Shown one piece after another: positions 28,482-37,353 of a stretch of 64,000 nt of DNA (position 1 is the stretch's first letter; every line of letters starts with the position of its first letter). Location: NCBI RefSeq assembly GCF_000226215.1, contig NZ_AGFF01000023.1, forward strand, positions 186,001 to 250,000, read 5' to 3'. This stretch comes from Dietzia alimentaria 72. Lineage in GTDB: Bacteria > Actinomycetota > Actinomycetes > Mycobacteriales > Mycobacteriaceae. A program made the position numbers and the translations under genes. The notes beneath the pieces are model-generated. The model ran no database searches. It had not been told where the DNA came from and saw nothing but the letters and a program-made list of their open reading frames with translations.

Positions 28482-29066
28482 TCAGCGGGACCCGTCCCCC
28501 GGGAGTGTTGGTTTGAGCCGGATGGGCCGATTGTCGACTGACAACAGTTCCATGGGGTCGATGTAGTCGTCGTCGCTACGGGACGGCCCGCCCGAGGACC
28601 AACGCGCTCCCCAGTGCAGGCAGGCGTCCACCGGACAGCCGGGGTGCCCCGCCATCAGGTGCGCTACGGTCTCGCCGACTTGTACCGGCTCGCCCTCCCG
28701 AACCGTGGCACGGACGGGTTCATAGGTCGTACGGAGACCGCCTCCATGGTCGATCGATAACACCGGTCGACCCGCTACCGACCCAGCGAACACAACGGTC
28801 CCTGACGCCGGTGCAAGGACGGGCGCGAGAGGCAGGCCAGCCAGATCCACACCTCGGTGCCCGGCAAGCCACCTCTCGTCCGGCGGGTCAAACGGGGTCA
28901 CCACTGTCAAACGTCCTTGTAGCGGCCCGCCTGGGATCGGGGTGGGGGGACGGGGATCTGCGGCGGTCACCGGGTTCACGAGCATGCCCACGACGAGGGT
29001 CGCTGATGCGAGGCCAGTGCGCCCTCGGGTTCTCGTGCATCGCTTGCGGACCGATATAGAAGCCAT
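28482..29066 (-). CDS. secreted M23 (LytM-like) domain protein with altered active site
   Basis: 194 aa from the ATG at 29066. A basic N-terminus (SVRKRCTRTRGR) and hydrophobic stretch end in VTA-AD, a good signal-peptide cleavage after residue 35. The mature part is one M23 fold. Zinc ligands H70 and D74 (HRGVD) and H151 are present, but the first histidine of the usual HxH is Cys149 (CLHWG), and the upstream YxH position reads TTYEPV. Both catalytic histidines therefore seem lost. Cys144 and Cys149 could form a disulfide. It may bind peptidoglycan or regulate a hydrolase rather than cut. It diverges from rpsB. Confidence 0.85.
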   Translation of the reverse strand: MASISVRKRCTRTRGRTGLASATLVVGMLVNPVTAADPRPPTPIPGGPLQGRLTVVTPFDPPDERWLAGHRGVDLAGLPLAPVLAPASGTVVFAGSVAGRPVLSIDHGGGLRTTYEPVRATVREGEPVQVGETVAHLMAGHPGCPVDACLHWGARWSSGGPSRSDDDYIDPMELLSVDNRPIRLKPTLPGDGSR

Positions 29067-29488
29067 GGGGCCAGTCCACCGTAGTGACTCGGGATGCGAC
29101 ACGGGGTGCAGCTCGTCTGTGGATGGAGTGGACGACGATCCACAGACAAGTGATGCGAATTGCTTGTCGTGATCCGTCTGACGACAGGCCGCTTTGGAGG
29201 GTGGCCGCCGAGAGGATATGCTTCCGGGTGCGGTCGACTCTTCGTCGATCGACTTCGCGTGTCCCGCGGCCCTCTTCACAGAGGGTCGTGTCCGGGCCCC
29301 TGGGTGAAAAGCCCCGGCCTCCCGGACGTCGGACCAGCAGGTGCCCGCATTACGTGGGTCCGGCCCGACGCGGATACCAGGGCCTGAGACCACCCGGTCG
29401 AACGGCATAACCCGATCCAGATTCAGAAAGCGAGGACGAGGGCCTCGCGGTTCGGCTGCTTCCAAGCCGGACGAGCCCTCAACCCATC
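29067..29488. other. 422-base gene-free region: divergent promoters and rpsB leader
   Basis: No convincing gene. On the minus strand TACGGT (29083-29078) lies 11 bases before the M23 gene. A perfect 10-bp inverted repeat GTCTGTGGAT/ATCCACAGAC (29115-29124, 29138-29147) contains two DnaA-box-like cores in opposite orientation. On the plus strand TTTGGA (29193-29198) and TATGCT (29217-29222), 18 bases apart, make a plausible rpsB promoter, leaving a leader of about 260 bases. Small hairpins in that leader include CCCTC/GAGGG near 29275 and GCGAGG/CCTCGC (29430-29448), 40 bases before the start codon. Short open frames here look like chance. Confidence 0.55.
29193..29222 (+). promoter_or_regulatory. 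candidate rpsB promoter
   Basis: TTTGGA and TATGCT with an 18-base spacer. It is the best paired -35/-10 in the window by eye. The predicted start near 29229 leaves a long leader, typical of autoregulated ribosomal protein genes. Confidence 0.45.
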
Positions 29489-30391
29489 ATGGCAGTTATC
29501 TCCATGAAGCAGCTGCTCGACGCAGGTGCTCACTTCGGCCACCAGACCCGTCGCTGGAACCCGAAGATGCGTCGGTTCATCTTCACCGACCGCAACGGCA
29601 TCTACATCATCGACCTCCAGCAGACCCTGACGTATATCGATCAGGCGTACGAGTTCGTCAAGCAGACCGTCGCCCACGGCGGCACAGTCCTGTTCGTCGG
29701 CACCAAGAAGCAGGCCCAAGAGGCCATCGCTGAAGAGGCCGCCAAGGTCGGGATGCCGTACGTCAACCAGCGTTGGCTCGGTGGCATGCTCACCAACTTC
29801 CAGACCGTGCACCAGCGTCTTCTGCGTCTCAAGGAGCTTGAGGCCATGGAGCAGTCCGGTGGTTTCGAGGGACGCACCAAGAAGGAAATCCTCATGCTCA
29901 CGCGTGAGAAGAACAAGCTTGAGCGCACCCTCGGCGGTATGCGCGACATGACCAAGGTTCCTTCGGTGGTGTGGGTCGTCGACACCAACAAGGAGCACAT
30001 CGCGGTCGGCGAGGCCCGCAAGCTGAACATCCCGGTCGTCGCGCTGCTCGACACCAACTGTGACCCGGACGTCGTGGACTACCCGATCCCGGCGAACGAT
30101 GACGCGATCCGCTCCGTCACCGTTCTCACCCGCGTGATCGCCTCGGCAGTGGCCGAAGGACTCAAGGCCCGCTCGCAGGCTGGCAAGGCAGCCACCGGCG
30201 AAGAGGCCGAACCCCTGGCCGAGTGGGAGTCCCAGCAGCTCGACGAGGTCACCGGTGCGGCTGCTGTCGAGGGGGCCGAGACCCCCGACGCCGAGACCCC
30301 CGTGGACGAGGTCACCGGCACCCAGTCCCTCGCGGCGGAGCCCCCGACCATCGAGGCCGCAACCGGCGAGGTCTCTGCCACCGAGGCCTGA
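29489..30391 (+). CDS. rpsB: 30S ribosomal protein S2
   Basis: Small-subunit protein needed for S1 or mRNA engagement. The 300 aa begin [26 protein letters not shown] (S2 signature) and contain [17 protein letters not shown] and [12 protein letters not shown]. The C-terminal 60 residues are an acidic Glu/Ala/Thr-rich tail longer than in E. coli, common in Actinobacteria. There is no clear Shine-Dalgarno sequence just before the ATG, which fits control through the long leader. Confidence 0.97.
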   Translation: MAVISMKQLLDAGAHFGHQTRRWNPKMRRFIFTDRNGIYIIDLQQTLTYIDQAYEFVKQTVAHGGTVLFVGTKKQAQEAIAEEAAKVGMPYVNQRWLGGMLTNFQTVHQRLLRLKELEAMEQSGGFEGRTKKEILMLTREKNKLERTLGGMRDMTKVPSVVWVVDTNKEHIAVGEARKLNIPVVALLDTNCDPDVVDYPIPANDDAIRSVTVLTRVIASAVAEGLKARSQAGKAATGEEAEPLAEWESQQLDEVTGAAAVEGAETPDAETPVDEVTGTQSLAAEPPTIEAATGEVSATEA

Positions 30392-30416
30392 TCCATAGAA
30401 CCGCTCGAGCACCATC

Positions 30417-30466
30417 GGGCCCGGCCGCCCATGATTCCCTCGCGGAATCTCCCGGGGGCCGGGCCC
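30417..30466 (+). terminator. branched hairpin between rpsB and tsf
   Basis: GGGCCCGGCC (30417-30426) pairs perfectly with GGCCGGGCCC (30457-30466), and the loop holds a second stem GATTCC/GGAATC. There is no U-tract, so it may be a partial terminator or attenuator that sets tsf below rpsB. Confidence 0.55.
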
Positions 30467-30512
30467 TAGGTGTCGGATCGGGTGGGTCGACGATCGCCGC
30501 AACCCGCACGAC

Positions 30513-30518
30513 TAGGGT
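30513..30518 (+). promoter_or_regulatory. -10 element, candidate tsf promoter
   Basis: TAGGGT fits TANNNT and lies after the rpsB-tsf hairpin, giving tsf a leader of about 72 bases with its AAGGAGGG site. No -35 recognised. Confidence 0.35.
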
Positions 30519-30596
30519 GAGGGCGACTGGGCCCGCCGACCGACGAGAACAACTTTCCGACAGATCACGAACCCCTTTAAGGAGGGTCGCCCCACC

Positions 30597-31421
30597 ATGG
30601 CGAACTACACCGCTGCCGACGTCAAGCGTCTACGCGAGCTCACCGGCTCCGGGATGATGGACTGTAAGAAGGCTCTCGAGGAGACCGACGGCGACTTCGA
30701 CAAGGCCGTCGAGGTCTTGCGCATCAAGGGTGCCAAGGACGTGGGCAAGCGCGCCGAGCGCACCACTGCCGAGGGCCTCGTCGCCGTCAAGGATGGCGTC
30801 ATGATCGAGCTCAATTCCGAGACCGACTTCGTGGCCAAGAGTGCCGAGTTCATCGAGCTGGCCAACAAGATCGTCGCCGTCGCCGCCAGCAACCGCATCT
30901 CTGACCTGGACGCGCTCAATGCCGCCGACCTCGACGGAACCTCGGTTTCCGACGCGGTTGTGGCCTTCTCCGCCAAGTCCGGCGAGAAGCTCGTCCTGCG
31001 CCGCGTCGGTAAGCTCGACGGCCCGGTCGCCGTTTACCTCCACAAGCGCTCCTCCGACCTGCCGCCGTCAGTCGGCGTCCTGGTCGCCTACGAGGGCGTG
31101 GGTGAGGCCGCCGAGACCGCCGCGCGTTCCGCGGCGATGCAGATCGCCGCCCTCAAGGCGCAGTATGTCAACCGCGACGAGGTCCCGGCCGACGTCGTCG
31201 CCAAGGAGCGGGAGATCGCAGAGGCGACCGCTCGTGAAGAGGGCAAGCCCGAGCAGGCGCTGACGAAGATCGTCGAGGGTCGCCTCAACGGTTACTACAA
31301 GGACGTGGTCCTTCTCGATCAGGCGTCGGTGACCGACAGTAAGAAGACTGTCGGCGCGGTTCTGGACGAGGCCGGCGCCAAGGTCTCCGCCTTCCTCCGC
31401 TTTGAGGTCGGACAGGCCTGA
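30597..31421 (+). CDS. tsf: translation elongation factor Ts
   Basis: Nucleotide exchange factor for EF-Tu (family knowledge). The 274-aa protein begins [28 protein letters not shown], the EF-Ts UBA-like N-terminus, and contains the TDFVAKS motif that contacts EF-Tu. A very strong AAGGAGGG site lies upstream of the ATG, consistent with high expression. A perfect 18-bp hairpin follows the gene. Confidence 0.97.
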   Translation: MANYTAADVKRLRELTGSGMMDCKKALEETDGDFDKAVEVLRIKGAKDVGKRAERTTAEGLVAVKDGVMIELNSETDFVAKSAEFIELANKIVAVAASNRISDLDALNAADLDGTSVSDAVVAFSAKSGEKLVLRRVGKLDGPVAVYLHKRSSDLPPSVGVLVAYEGVGEAAETAARSAAMQIAALKAQYVNRDEVPADVVAKEREIAEATAREEGKPEQALTKIVEGRLNGYYKDVVLLDQASVTDSKKTVGAVLDEAGAKVSAFLRFEVGQA

Positions 31422-31455
31422 CCCTGCCCCTTCGCTCGCTTCGGCGTGCGGCTCA

Positions 31456-31494
31456 CCGACGGCGGCATCCGGGAATCCCGGATGCCGCCGTCGG
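31456..31494 (+). terminator. very strong hairpin after tsf
   Basis: A perfect 18-bp stem (31456-31473 with 31477-31494) closes on the loop AAT, 35 bases after the tsf stop. Sequence after it is GC-rich without a U-run. It is the longest perfect stem I found in the window and very likely ends the rpsB-tsf transcripts. Confidence 0.75.
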
Positions 31495-31657
31495 CGTTCG
31501 TTCGGCCTGCAGGGGCGCGCGTGCGGGCTCCGACGTGGAGGCCGGGAGAATAGGGCAGAATGGATGGGGTTCCATCTGGGGCCGCAGGACTTCCCGACGA
31601 TTATGTCGGGGGCATTGACGCACGAGACGGGCGTGACCGTCCGGGACGAGGAGAGCA

Positions 31658-32380
31658 ATGACCGACCCGCGGGACGGCTACAAGCGTGTGATGCTGAAGC
31701 TGGGTGGCGAGATGTTCGGCGGCGGAAGCGTGGGGATCGATCCCGACGTGGTGCAGTCCGTGGCCCGGCAGATCGCGGAGGTCTCCCGCACGGGAGTCCA
31801 GATCGCGATCGTGATCGGTGGCGGCAACTTCTTCCGCGGGGCCCAGCTCCAGCAGCGCGGGCTCGACCGGGCCCGGAGTGATTACATGGGCATGCTCGGC
31901 ACGGTCATGAATTGTCTGGCGCTCCAGGACTTCCTCGAGCAGCAAGGTGTGTCGACCCGGGTACAGACGGCCATCCACATGGGACAGGTCGCCGAGCCCT
32001 ACATCCCACTACGCGCCGAGCGACACCTCGAGAAGGGACGAGTCGTCATCTTCGGTGCTGGCATGGGAATGCCGTACTTCTCCACGGACACCACCGCCGC
32101 CCAGCGTGCACTGGAGATCAAGGCCGATGTACTGCTCATGGCCAAGGCCGTGGACGGCGTCTACTCGGATGATCCGCGAACCAATCCGGATGCCGAGATG
32201 TTCACCAGGATCGAACACCGCGAGTGCCTCGAACGTGGATTGAAGGTCGCCGACGCTACGGCGTTCAGTCTTTGCATGGACAATAAGATGCCCATCTTGG
32301 TCTTCAACCTCCTCACCGAGGGCAGCATCGCTCGAGCGATCGCGGGCGAGGAGATCGGCACCCTGGTTACCAGCCCGTAG
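31658..32380 (+). CDS. pyrH: uridylate kinase PyrH
   Basis: Phosphorylates UMP to UDP as a hexamer, allosterically controlled by GTP and UTP (family knowledge). The 240 aa show [12 protein letters not shown] at the phosphate-binding start, IGGGNFFRG, the AMPK-family [11 protein letters not shown] and [27 protein letters not shown] precedes the ATG. pyrH-frr-cdsA is the standard order. Confidence 0.97.
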   Translation: MTDPRDGYKRVMLKLGGEMFGGGSVGIDPDVVQSVARQIAEVSRTGVQIAIVIGGGNFFRGAQLQQRGLDRARSDYMGMLGTVMNCLALQDFLEQQGVSTRVQTAIHMGQVAEPYIPLRAERHLEKGRVVIFGAGMGMPYFSTDTTAAQRALEIKADVLLMAKAVDGVYSDDPRTNPDAEMFTRIEHRECLERGLKVADATAFSLCMDNKMPILVFNLLTEGSIARAIAGEEIGTLVTSP

Positions 32381-32435
32381 TGCACCTACGGAGCCCGGAC
32401 CACGCATCACCCCACCAGAACGAAAAGAGACAGTC

Positions 32436-32993
32436 ATGATCGACGACACGCTGCTCGAGGCCGAAGAAAAGATGGAGAAGGCCCTCGATCACGTCCGGGA
32501 CGAACTCTCCGCGATCCGTACGGGCCGTGCGAACCCGGGCATGTTCAATCGGGTGCTCTGTGAGTATTACGGAGTCCTGACGCCTATCACCCAGATGGCC
32601 GGCATCACGGTTCCCGAGCCCCGCATGCTCATCATCAAGCCGTACGAGATGTCGCAGATCGGCCCGATAGAAAACGCAATCCGCAACTCGGACCTCGGCG
32701 TGAACCCGACCAACGACGGCCAGGTACTCCGGGTGACTGTTCCGCAGCTCACCGAGGAACGTCGACGCGACCTGGTCAAGCAGGCCAAGGCAAAGGCCGA
32801 GGACGGGCGGATAGCCGTGCGCGGCGTGCGACGAAAGGCGATGGACGAGCTGAAGCGTATCGACAAGGACGGCGAAGCCGGCGAGGACGAAGTCAACGCG
32901 GCCGAGAAAGACCTGGACAAGCTCACCCAGCGCTTCGTTGGCGACGTCGACGAGATTGTCAAGACCAAGGAAGGCGAGTTGATGGAGGTCTGA
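32436..32993 (+). CDS. frr: ribosome recycling factor
   Basis: Splits post-termination ribosomes with EF-G (family knowledge). The 185-aa protein has the three-helix-bundle signature ([29 protein letters not shown]) and normal length. AAAAGAGA lies upstream of the ATG. It follows pyrH after 55 bases and is followed by cdsA after 43, probably one operon. Confidence 0.97.
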   Translation: MIDDTLLEAEEKMEKALDHVRDELSAIRTGRANPGMFNRVLCEYYGVLTPITQMAGITVPEPRMLIIKPYEMSQIGPIENAIRNSDLGVNPTNDGQVLRVTVPQLTEERRRDLVKQAKAKAEDGRIAVRGVRRKAMDELKRIDKDGEAGEDEVNAAEKDLDKLTQRFVGDVDEIVKTKEGELMEV

Positions 32994-33036
32994 CCTCCGC
33001 CAGCTTCGCACCCACACGAGACTCGAGGATCACGCC

Positions 33037-33915
33037 GTGGACATCGCTCCCTCCGGCCCGCCCGGGCCCACCGCTGCGGCCACCGCCCCTCCATCGCGGG
33101 CGGGTCGAGACCTGACCCTGGCCATCCCGGTGGGCGTGGCCCTCGGCGCGCTCGTCGTGGCGAGCATCGTGTTCAATCCGCGAGCCTGGTACCTGGTCGC
33201 CGCCAGCGCCGTGGCGATCGGGACGTGGGAGGTATTCAAACGCCTGCGTCAGGCCCAGTTCAGTTTGCCGCTCATCCCACTATTGCTGGGTGGCCAGGCG
33301 ATGGTCTGGTCGGGATTCTTCGCGGGCGCCGGGGGAGCTTTCGCAGCGTTCGCAGCCACATCCGTGCTGGTTCTGGTGTGGCGCCTGCTCATGGCCGGGC
33401 TGCAGACTGCTCCACAGCACTATCTGCGGGACGTCTCGGTGGCGCTGTTCGTCCTCGTGTGGATCGCGGTGCCGGGTTCGTTGGGAGCGATGCTGTCGGA
33501 CGACGACCACGGCGCACAGCGGGTGGCCGCATTGATCGTGCTTGTGGTGTGCTCGGATGTGGGCGGTTACGCCGCGGGCGTCCTGTTCGGCAAGCACCCG
33601 ATGGCCCCAGCGATCAGCCCCAAGAAGTCCTGGGAAGGGTTTGCAGGCTCGCTTTTTTTCGCCACGATCGGTGGTGCACTGGTAGTGGCGCTACTGTTCG
33701 ATGACGCTGTGTGGAAGGGCATCCTTTTGGGGGTGCTGACCGTCTTCACGGCGACCCTGGGTGATCTCGTGGAGTCTCAGGTCAAGCGCGATCTGGGGAT
33801 CAAGGACATGGGCACCATGCTGCCGGGTCACGGCGGATTCATGGACCGTCTCGATTCCGTGCTGCCCACTGCGGTGGTCGTATGGATAATCTTCACCTAC
33901 GTCGTTCCGACCTAG
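33037..33915 (+). CDS. cdsA: phosphatidate cytidylyltransferase (CDP-diacylglycerol synthase)
   Basis: Integral membrane enzyme making CDP-diacylglycerol, the precursor of phosphatidylinositol, cardiolipin and phosphatidylethanolamine (family knowledge). The 292 aa contain a Pro/Ala-rich cytoplasmic start, about seven to eight membrane helices and the C-terminal signature KDMGTMLPGHGGFMDRLDS with its metal-binding Asp residues. GTG start, weak ribosome site (GAGGATC). It converges with the LapA-like gene. Confidence 0.95.
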   Translation: MDIAPSGPPGPTAAATAPPSRAGRDLTLAIPVGVALGALVVASIVFNPRAWYLVAASAVAIGTWEVFKRLRQAQFSLPLIPLLLGGQAMVWSGFFAGAGGAFAAFAATSVLVLVWRLLMAGLQTAPQHYLRDVSVALFVLVWIAVPGSLGAMLSDDDHGAQRVAALIVLVVCSDVGGYAAGVLFGKHPMAPAISPKKSWEGFAGSLFFATIGGALVVALLFDDAVWKGILLGVLTVFTATLGDLVESQVKRDLGIKDMGTMLPGHGGFMDRLDSVLPTAVVVWIIFTYVVPT

Positions 33916-33932
33916 GTGCGTTGGGTACGCGG

Positions 33933-34361
33933 TTAGTTCGAGCGGGCGCTGATTTTGCGCGCCTTACGTGCGCGCATGCGCAGCTGCAGGATCCGGAATC
34001 CTGCGAAGAGCGCCATGATGAGCGCGCCAGCGATCGCAGCGAACAGGATCAATACCCCCAGAGGGAGGGTGAACTCGACCCCGAGGTAGCCGACATCGGT
34101 CGGGTCGGTGTTCTGGGCGATGAAGATCAACACGAGGATCGTGACGAGCGCGCCAAGCACGAGTATCACCCACGCTGAACCCAGCTTTCCGCCGGCGCTG
34201 TCCGGAAGTGGCTCGGGACGGTGGTCTCGGTAGCCCGCGGGTGTGCCCTCAACCGGTACCGGTGCGGATGACGATGCATGCGTTCCATCCGGGGCGGGCA
34301 CCGCGGCGGCCTCACCGGTGGTGTGGTCGGGATCAACGAATTCATGCGATCGTTTGGTCAT
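33933..34361 (-). CDS. LapA/DUF1049 domain membrane protein
   Basis: 142 aa from the ATG at 34361. A hydrophilic Pro/Ala/Ser-rich N-terminal half (residues 1-55) is followed by two membrane helices (SAWVILVLGALVTILVLIFIAQ, then LGVLILFAAIAGALIMALFAG) with the DUF1049 linker QNTDPTDVGYLGVEF, ending in a basic tail. In E. coli LapA acts in lipopolysaccharide assembly control, but here there is no LPS and the role is unknown. A TACAGT -10 lies six bases before the ATG on the minus strand, so it is probably leaderless. It diverges from rlmN. Confidence 0.8.
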   Translation of the reverse strand: MTKRSHEFVDPDHTTGEAAAVPAPDGTHASSSAPVPVEGTPAGYRDHRPEPLPDSAGGKLGSAWVILVLGALVTILVLIFIAQNTDPTDVGYLGVEFTLPLGVLILFAAIAGALIMALFAGFRILQLRMRARKARKISARSN

Positions 34362-34367
34362 GGGTGA

Positions 34368-34373
34368 ACTGTA
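34368..34373 (-). promoter_or_regulatory. -10 element, leaderless start of the LapA-like gene
   Basis: Minus-strand TACAGT with a 6-base gap to the ATG at 34361 and no ribosome site. It matches the leaderless pattern seen on the plus strand. Confidence 0.5.
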
Positions 34374-34446
34374 TTCGCTCGGACGCGCTCGCGGCATCGG
34401 CTCGCGGTGTGTCGTACTGTCTCCTTTCTGACACAATGGCCGCATC

Positions 34447-35556
34447 ATGGCTGAACCACTTCCCCTCGTCTTCGATGCGCCCCGTCGCGGGCTCCCACCT
34501 CGTCATTTCGCAGACCTCGATGCAGAGGGCCGTGCGGAGGTGATGGCCGAGCTCGGCGTACCCGCGTTCCGCGGTAAGCAGCTGGCAAACCAGTACTTTG
34601 CCCGCCTCGAGGCGGACACGGCCGAAATGACCGACCTTCCCGCGGGACTCCGCGAGCAGGTGGGCAACGAGCTCTTCCCGCCCCTGGCCTCGTCGCTCCG
34701 ACACATCACCGCCGATGAGGGCACCACGCGCAAGACGCTGTGGAAACTTCACGACGGCTCGTTGGTCGAGAGTGTTCTCATGCGATATCCCGACCGGGCC
34801 ACCTTGTGTATCTCCAGCCAGGCCGGGTGCGGCATGGCCTGTCCGTTCTGTGCCACAGGCCAGGGCGGATTGCAGCGCAACCTGTCTGCGGCCGAGATCC
34901 TCGAGCAGGTACGGGTGGCAGCCCGCTCCCTGCGGGACGGGGAGGTTCCCGGGGGGCCGGGACGACTGTCCAATGTCGTGTTCATGGGTATGGGCGAACC
35001 GCTCGCGAACTACAAGCGGGTTCTCACCGCCGTCCGGGGTATCGTCTCGCCGCCGCCGTCCGGTTTCGGGTTGTCCCAGCGTGCCGTCACGGTCTCGACC
35101 GTCGGTGTGGTGCCCGCGATTCATCGCCTCGCAGAGGAGGGGCTCCAGGTCACGCTTGCCGTGTCGTTGCATACTCCCGACGACGAGCTGCGGGATTCGC
35201 TTGTGCCGGTGAACAACCGCTGGCCGGTCTCCGAAGTCATGGACGCAGCTCGTCATTACGCCGACGCCACCGGTCGTCGGGTGTCGATCGAGTACGCATT
35301 GATCCGTGATGTGAACGACCAGACCTGGCGAGGCGAGATGTTAGGGCGACTTCTCTCGCAGCGTCTCGGGCCCATGGCCCACGTGAACCTGATCCCCCTC
35401 AACCCCACTCCGGGCAGCGAGTGGGACGCCAGTCCCAAGCATCAACAGGACGCGTTCGTCGATGCGGTCCGTGCGGCTGGAGTCTCGTGCACCGTTCGCG
35501 ACACCCGTGGTCAGGAGATCGCCGCAGCCTGCGGCCAACTCGCCGCAGAGGAGTGA
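34447..35556 (+). CDS. rlmN: dual-specificity 23S rRNA/tRNA adenine-2 methyltransferase RlmN
   Basis: Radical-SAM enzyme that methylates C2 of A2503 in 23S rRNA and A37 in tRNAs (family knowledge). The 369-aa protein has the CxxxCxxC cluster motif in [17 protein letters not shown], the GEP-type segment [11 protein letters not shown], and the second catalytic cysteine near the C-terminus (EIAAACGQL). ATG 34447 has no clear ribosome site; CACAAT nine bases upstream may be its -10. A bidirectional hairpin follows. Confidence 0.96.
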   Translation: MAEPLPLVFDAPRRGLPPRHFADLDAEGRAEVMAELGVPAFRGKQLANQYFARLEADTAEMTDLPAGLREQVGNELFPPLASSLRHITADEGTTRKTLWKLHDGSLVESVLMRYPDRATLCISSQAGCGMACPFCATGQGGLQRNLSAAEILEQVRVAARSLRDGEVPGGPGRLSNVVFMGMGEPLANYKRVLTAVRGIVSPPPSGFGLSQRAVTVSTVGVVPAIHRLAEEGLQVTLAVSLHTPDDELRDSLVPVNNRWPVSEVMDAARHYADATGRRVSIEYALIRDVNDQTWRGEMLGRLLSQRLGPMAHVNLIPLNPTPGSEWDASPKHQQDAFVDAVRAAGVSCTVRDTRGQEIAAACGQLAAEE

Positions 35557-35601
35557 GCCGAGCCGGACACGACCGCTGGGACCTCGCGGCACCCGCAATT
35601 A

Positions 35602-35644
35602 GAGAAGGGCCACATCCCGGACTTAACGGGATGCGGCCCTCTTC
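35602..35644. terminator. bidirectional terminator between rlmN and the DUF2631 gene
   Basis: A long imperfect stem: GAGAAGGGCC-A-CATCCCG pairs with CGGGATG-C-GGCCCTCTTC around the loop GACTTAA. Read either way it ends in a short T- or A-rich stretch, fitting its place between convergent genes. Confidence 0.65.
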
Positions 35645-35665
35645 AGGTCGAATCAACCTGCCAGG

Positions 35666-36022
35666 TCAGCGCCCAGCTGCCGACGTAATGGCGCCTGTAG
35701 CGGCGGAACCGGTGACCGCGTAGTGGTCAGACGGAACCAGGAAGACCCTGCTCTTCTCGGCTGTCTTGTCCTTCTTGGGGCGCAACGACCGGATCATCCA
35801 GAACGCGAGGATTGCGGCAATGACCACCAGCCAGATGTTCTCGGTATTGCCGACGTGGTTGCCGAAGAGCATGGCGAGCAGGAAGAGAACAAAGAATCCT
35901 CCAGCTGCCCAGCCCACCTTCGCGCTGTGCTGGTGCCATCCCCACTCGATCGAGGGCTCGTCGAGCGAGCTGATCCCCTCGACAACGATTTCTTTGCTGG
36001 TGTGGTGCCCGTCCGCGCTCAT
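35666..36022 (-). CDS. DUF2631 membrane protein
   Basis: 118-aa protein of unknown function, typical of Mycobacteriales. It has a His-rich N-terminal region ([20 protein letters not shown]), then two adjacent membrane helices ([32 protein letters not shown]) and a basic C-terminus ([12 protein letters not shown]). The ATG has GGGGAG upstream. It is opposite in direction to dxr, as in mycobacteria. Confidence 0.78.
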   Translation of the reverse strand: MSADGHHTSKEIVVEGISSLDEPSIEWGWHQHSAKVGWAAGGFFVLFLLAMLFGNHVGNTENIWLVVIAAILAFWMIRSLRPKKDKTAEKSRVFLVPSDHYAVTGSAATGAITSAAGR

Positions 36023-36174
36023 GCTCCCCGGTTCTCCTCACGGCTCGCTGGCAGCCCTGCGGGCCACCGACATCTCGCTCAGTTTGTCACACGCTGTGTC
36101 GTGCTCGACAGGTAACCCTCCGTGTCCTGCCCCACTGCGCGGCCACCGATGCTGCACGACGGGCCTCGGACGTG

Positions 36175-36180
36175 GACAAT
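36175..36180 (+). promoter_or_regulatory. -10-like element before dxr
   Basis: GACAAT lies 6 bases before the GTG at 36187. No ribosome site is present. The same hexamer is found before xerC. Confidence 0.35.
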
Positions 36181-36186
36181 GGCGGT

Positions 36187-37350
36187 GTGACCACGCGTGT
36201 TCTCATCCTCGGCAGCACCGGCTCGATCGGTACCCAGGCACTCGAGGTGACCTCAGAGGCTGCCCACGACAGGTTCGAGGTGGTCGGCCTGGCCGCCGGC
36301 GGGGGCCGAGTGGATCTCCTCTGCGACCAGATCCGATCGACCGGCGTCGGGTTCGTCGCAGTCGCGGACCCGGGAGCAGCGGACTTCATCCGTACGCAAT
36401 TCCCGGACGTGATGGTGTTCGACGGCCCAGATGCGGCAACGACGCTCGTTCGTGCCGTGGAGGCGGATGTGGTGCTCAACGGGGTCGACGGTTCGATCGG
36501 TTTGGGACCGACTCTCGCAGCCCTGGCCATCGGCGCGAGACTGGCGCTTGCCAATAAGGAGTCGCTTGTCGCCGGCGGTGCATTGGTGACTGGTGCGGCC
36601 GCACCTGGCCAGCTTGTTCCCGTCGACTCAGAGCACTCCGCCATGGCTCAGTGTTTGCGCGCCGGAACCGCCGATGAGGTGGAGAGTTTGCTGCTTACAG
36701 CCTCGGGAGGGCCTTTTCGTGGGATGACCCGCGATCAGTTGGCGGATGTCACAGCGGCGCAGGCTCTGCGTCATCCCACCTGGGCGATGGGACGGATGAT
36801 AACGCTGAACTCGGCGACACTGGTCAACAAGGCACTCGAGTTGATCGAAGCGCACCTCCTCTTTGGTGTGCCGTACGAGAAGATCGACGTGACTGTGCAC
36901 CCCCAGTCGGTCGTGCACTCCGCGGTGACATTCGTCGACGGCGCGACGGTGGCCAAGGCATCGCCCCCATCGATGAAGTTGCCCATAGCTCTGGCTCTGG
37001 GCTGGCCGGACAGGATTCCCGGCGCCTCGAAGCCACTGGACTTCACCCACGCGCACACGTGGACGTTCGAGCCGGTGGACGAGGTAACGTTCCCGGCGCT
37101 CTCGGTGGCACGGGCGGCCGGTGCTGCGGGTGGTCTGCTCACGGCGGTCTTCAACGCCGCCAACGAGGAGGCGGCACCGGCGTTCCTCGATGGCCGGATC
37201 GGGTTCACCGACATCGTGGACGTGGTGGCTGACACCGTGGACGCGGCGGACGAGTGGACCGCGGACCCTCGCGACCTGGACGATGTCGCGGCGGCAGAAA
37301 CATGGGCACGGCGTCACGCCGCTGCACTCGTCACGGACAGAGAGGGCTGA
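36187..37350 (+). CDS. dxr: 1-deoxy-D-xylulose 5-phosphate reductoisomerase
   Basis: First committed enzyme of the MEP isoprenoid pathway, target of fosmidomycin (family knowledge). Motifs: NADPH site [13 protein letters not shown] at the start, [27 protein letters not shown] and [11 protein letters not shown] 36187 (387 aa, [12 protein letters not shown]) fits the family and a leaderless start; GTG 36172 would add five residues. It is followed by rip1 after three bases and by ispG, so two MEP enzymes flank the site-2 protease as in mycobacteria. Confidence 0.95.
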   Translation: MTTRVLILGSTGSIGTQALEVTSEAAHDRFEVVGLAAGGGRVDLLCDQIRSTGVGFVAVADPGAADFIRTQFPDVMVFDGPDAATTLVRAVEADVVLNGVDGSIGLGPTLAALAIGARLALANKESLVAGGALVTGAAAPGQLVPVDSEHSAMAQCLRAGTADEVESLLLTASGGPFRGMTRDQLADVTAAQALRHPTWAMGRMITLNSATLVNKALELIEAHLLFGVPYEKIDVTVHPQSVVHSAVTFVDGATVAKASPPSMKLPIALALGWPDRIPGASKPLDFTHAHTWTFEPVDEVTFPALSVARAAGAAGGLLTAVFNAANEEAAPAFLDGRIGFTDIVDVVADTVDAADEWTADPRDLDDVAAAETWARRHAAALVTDREG

Positions 37351-37353
37351 GTC

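Noticed and set aside
29084-29410. Open frame of 108 codons in the rpsB leader
   Set aside because: Arg-rich product without similarity to anything I know, no ribosome site, and it overlaps the probable rpsB promoter and hairpins.
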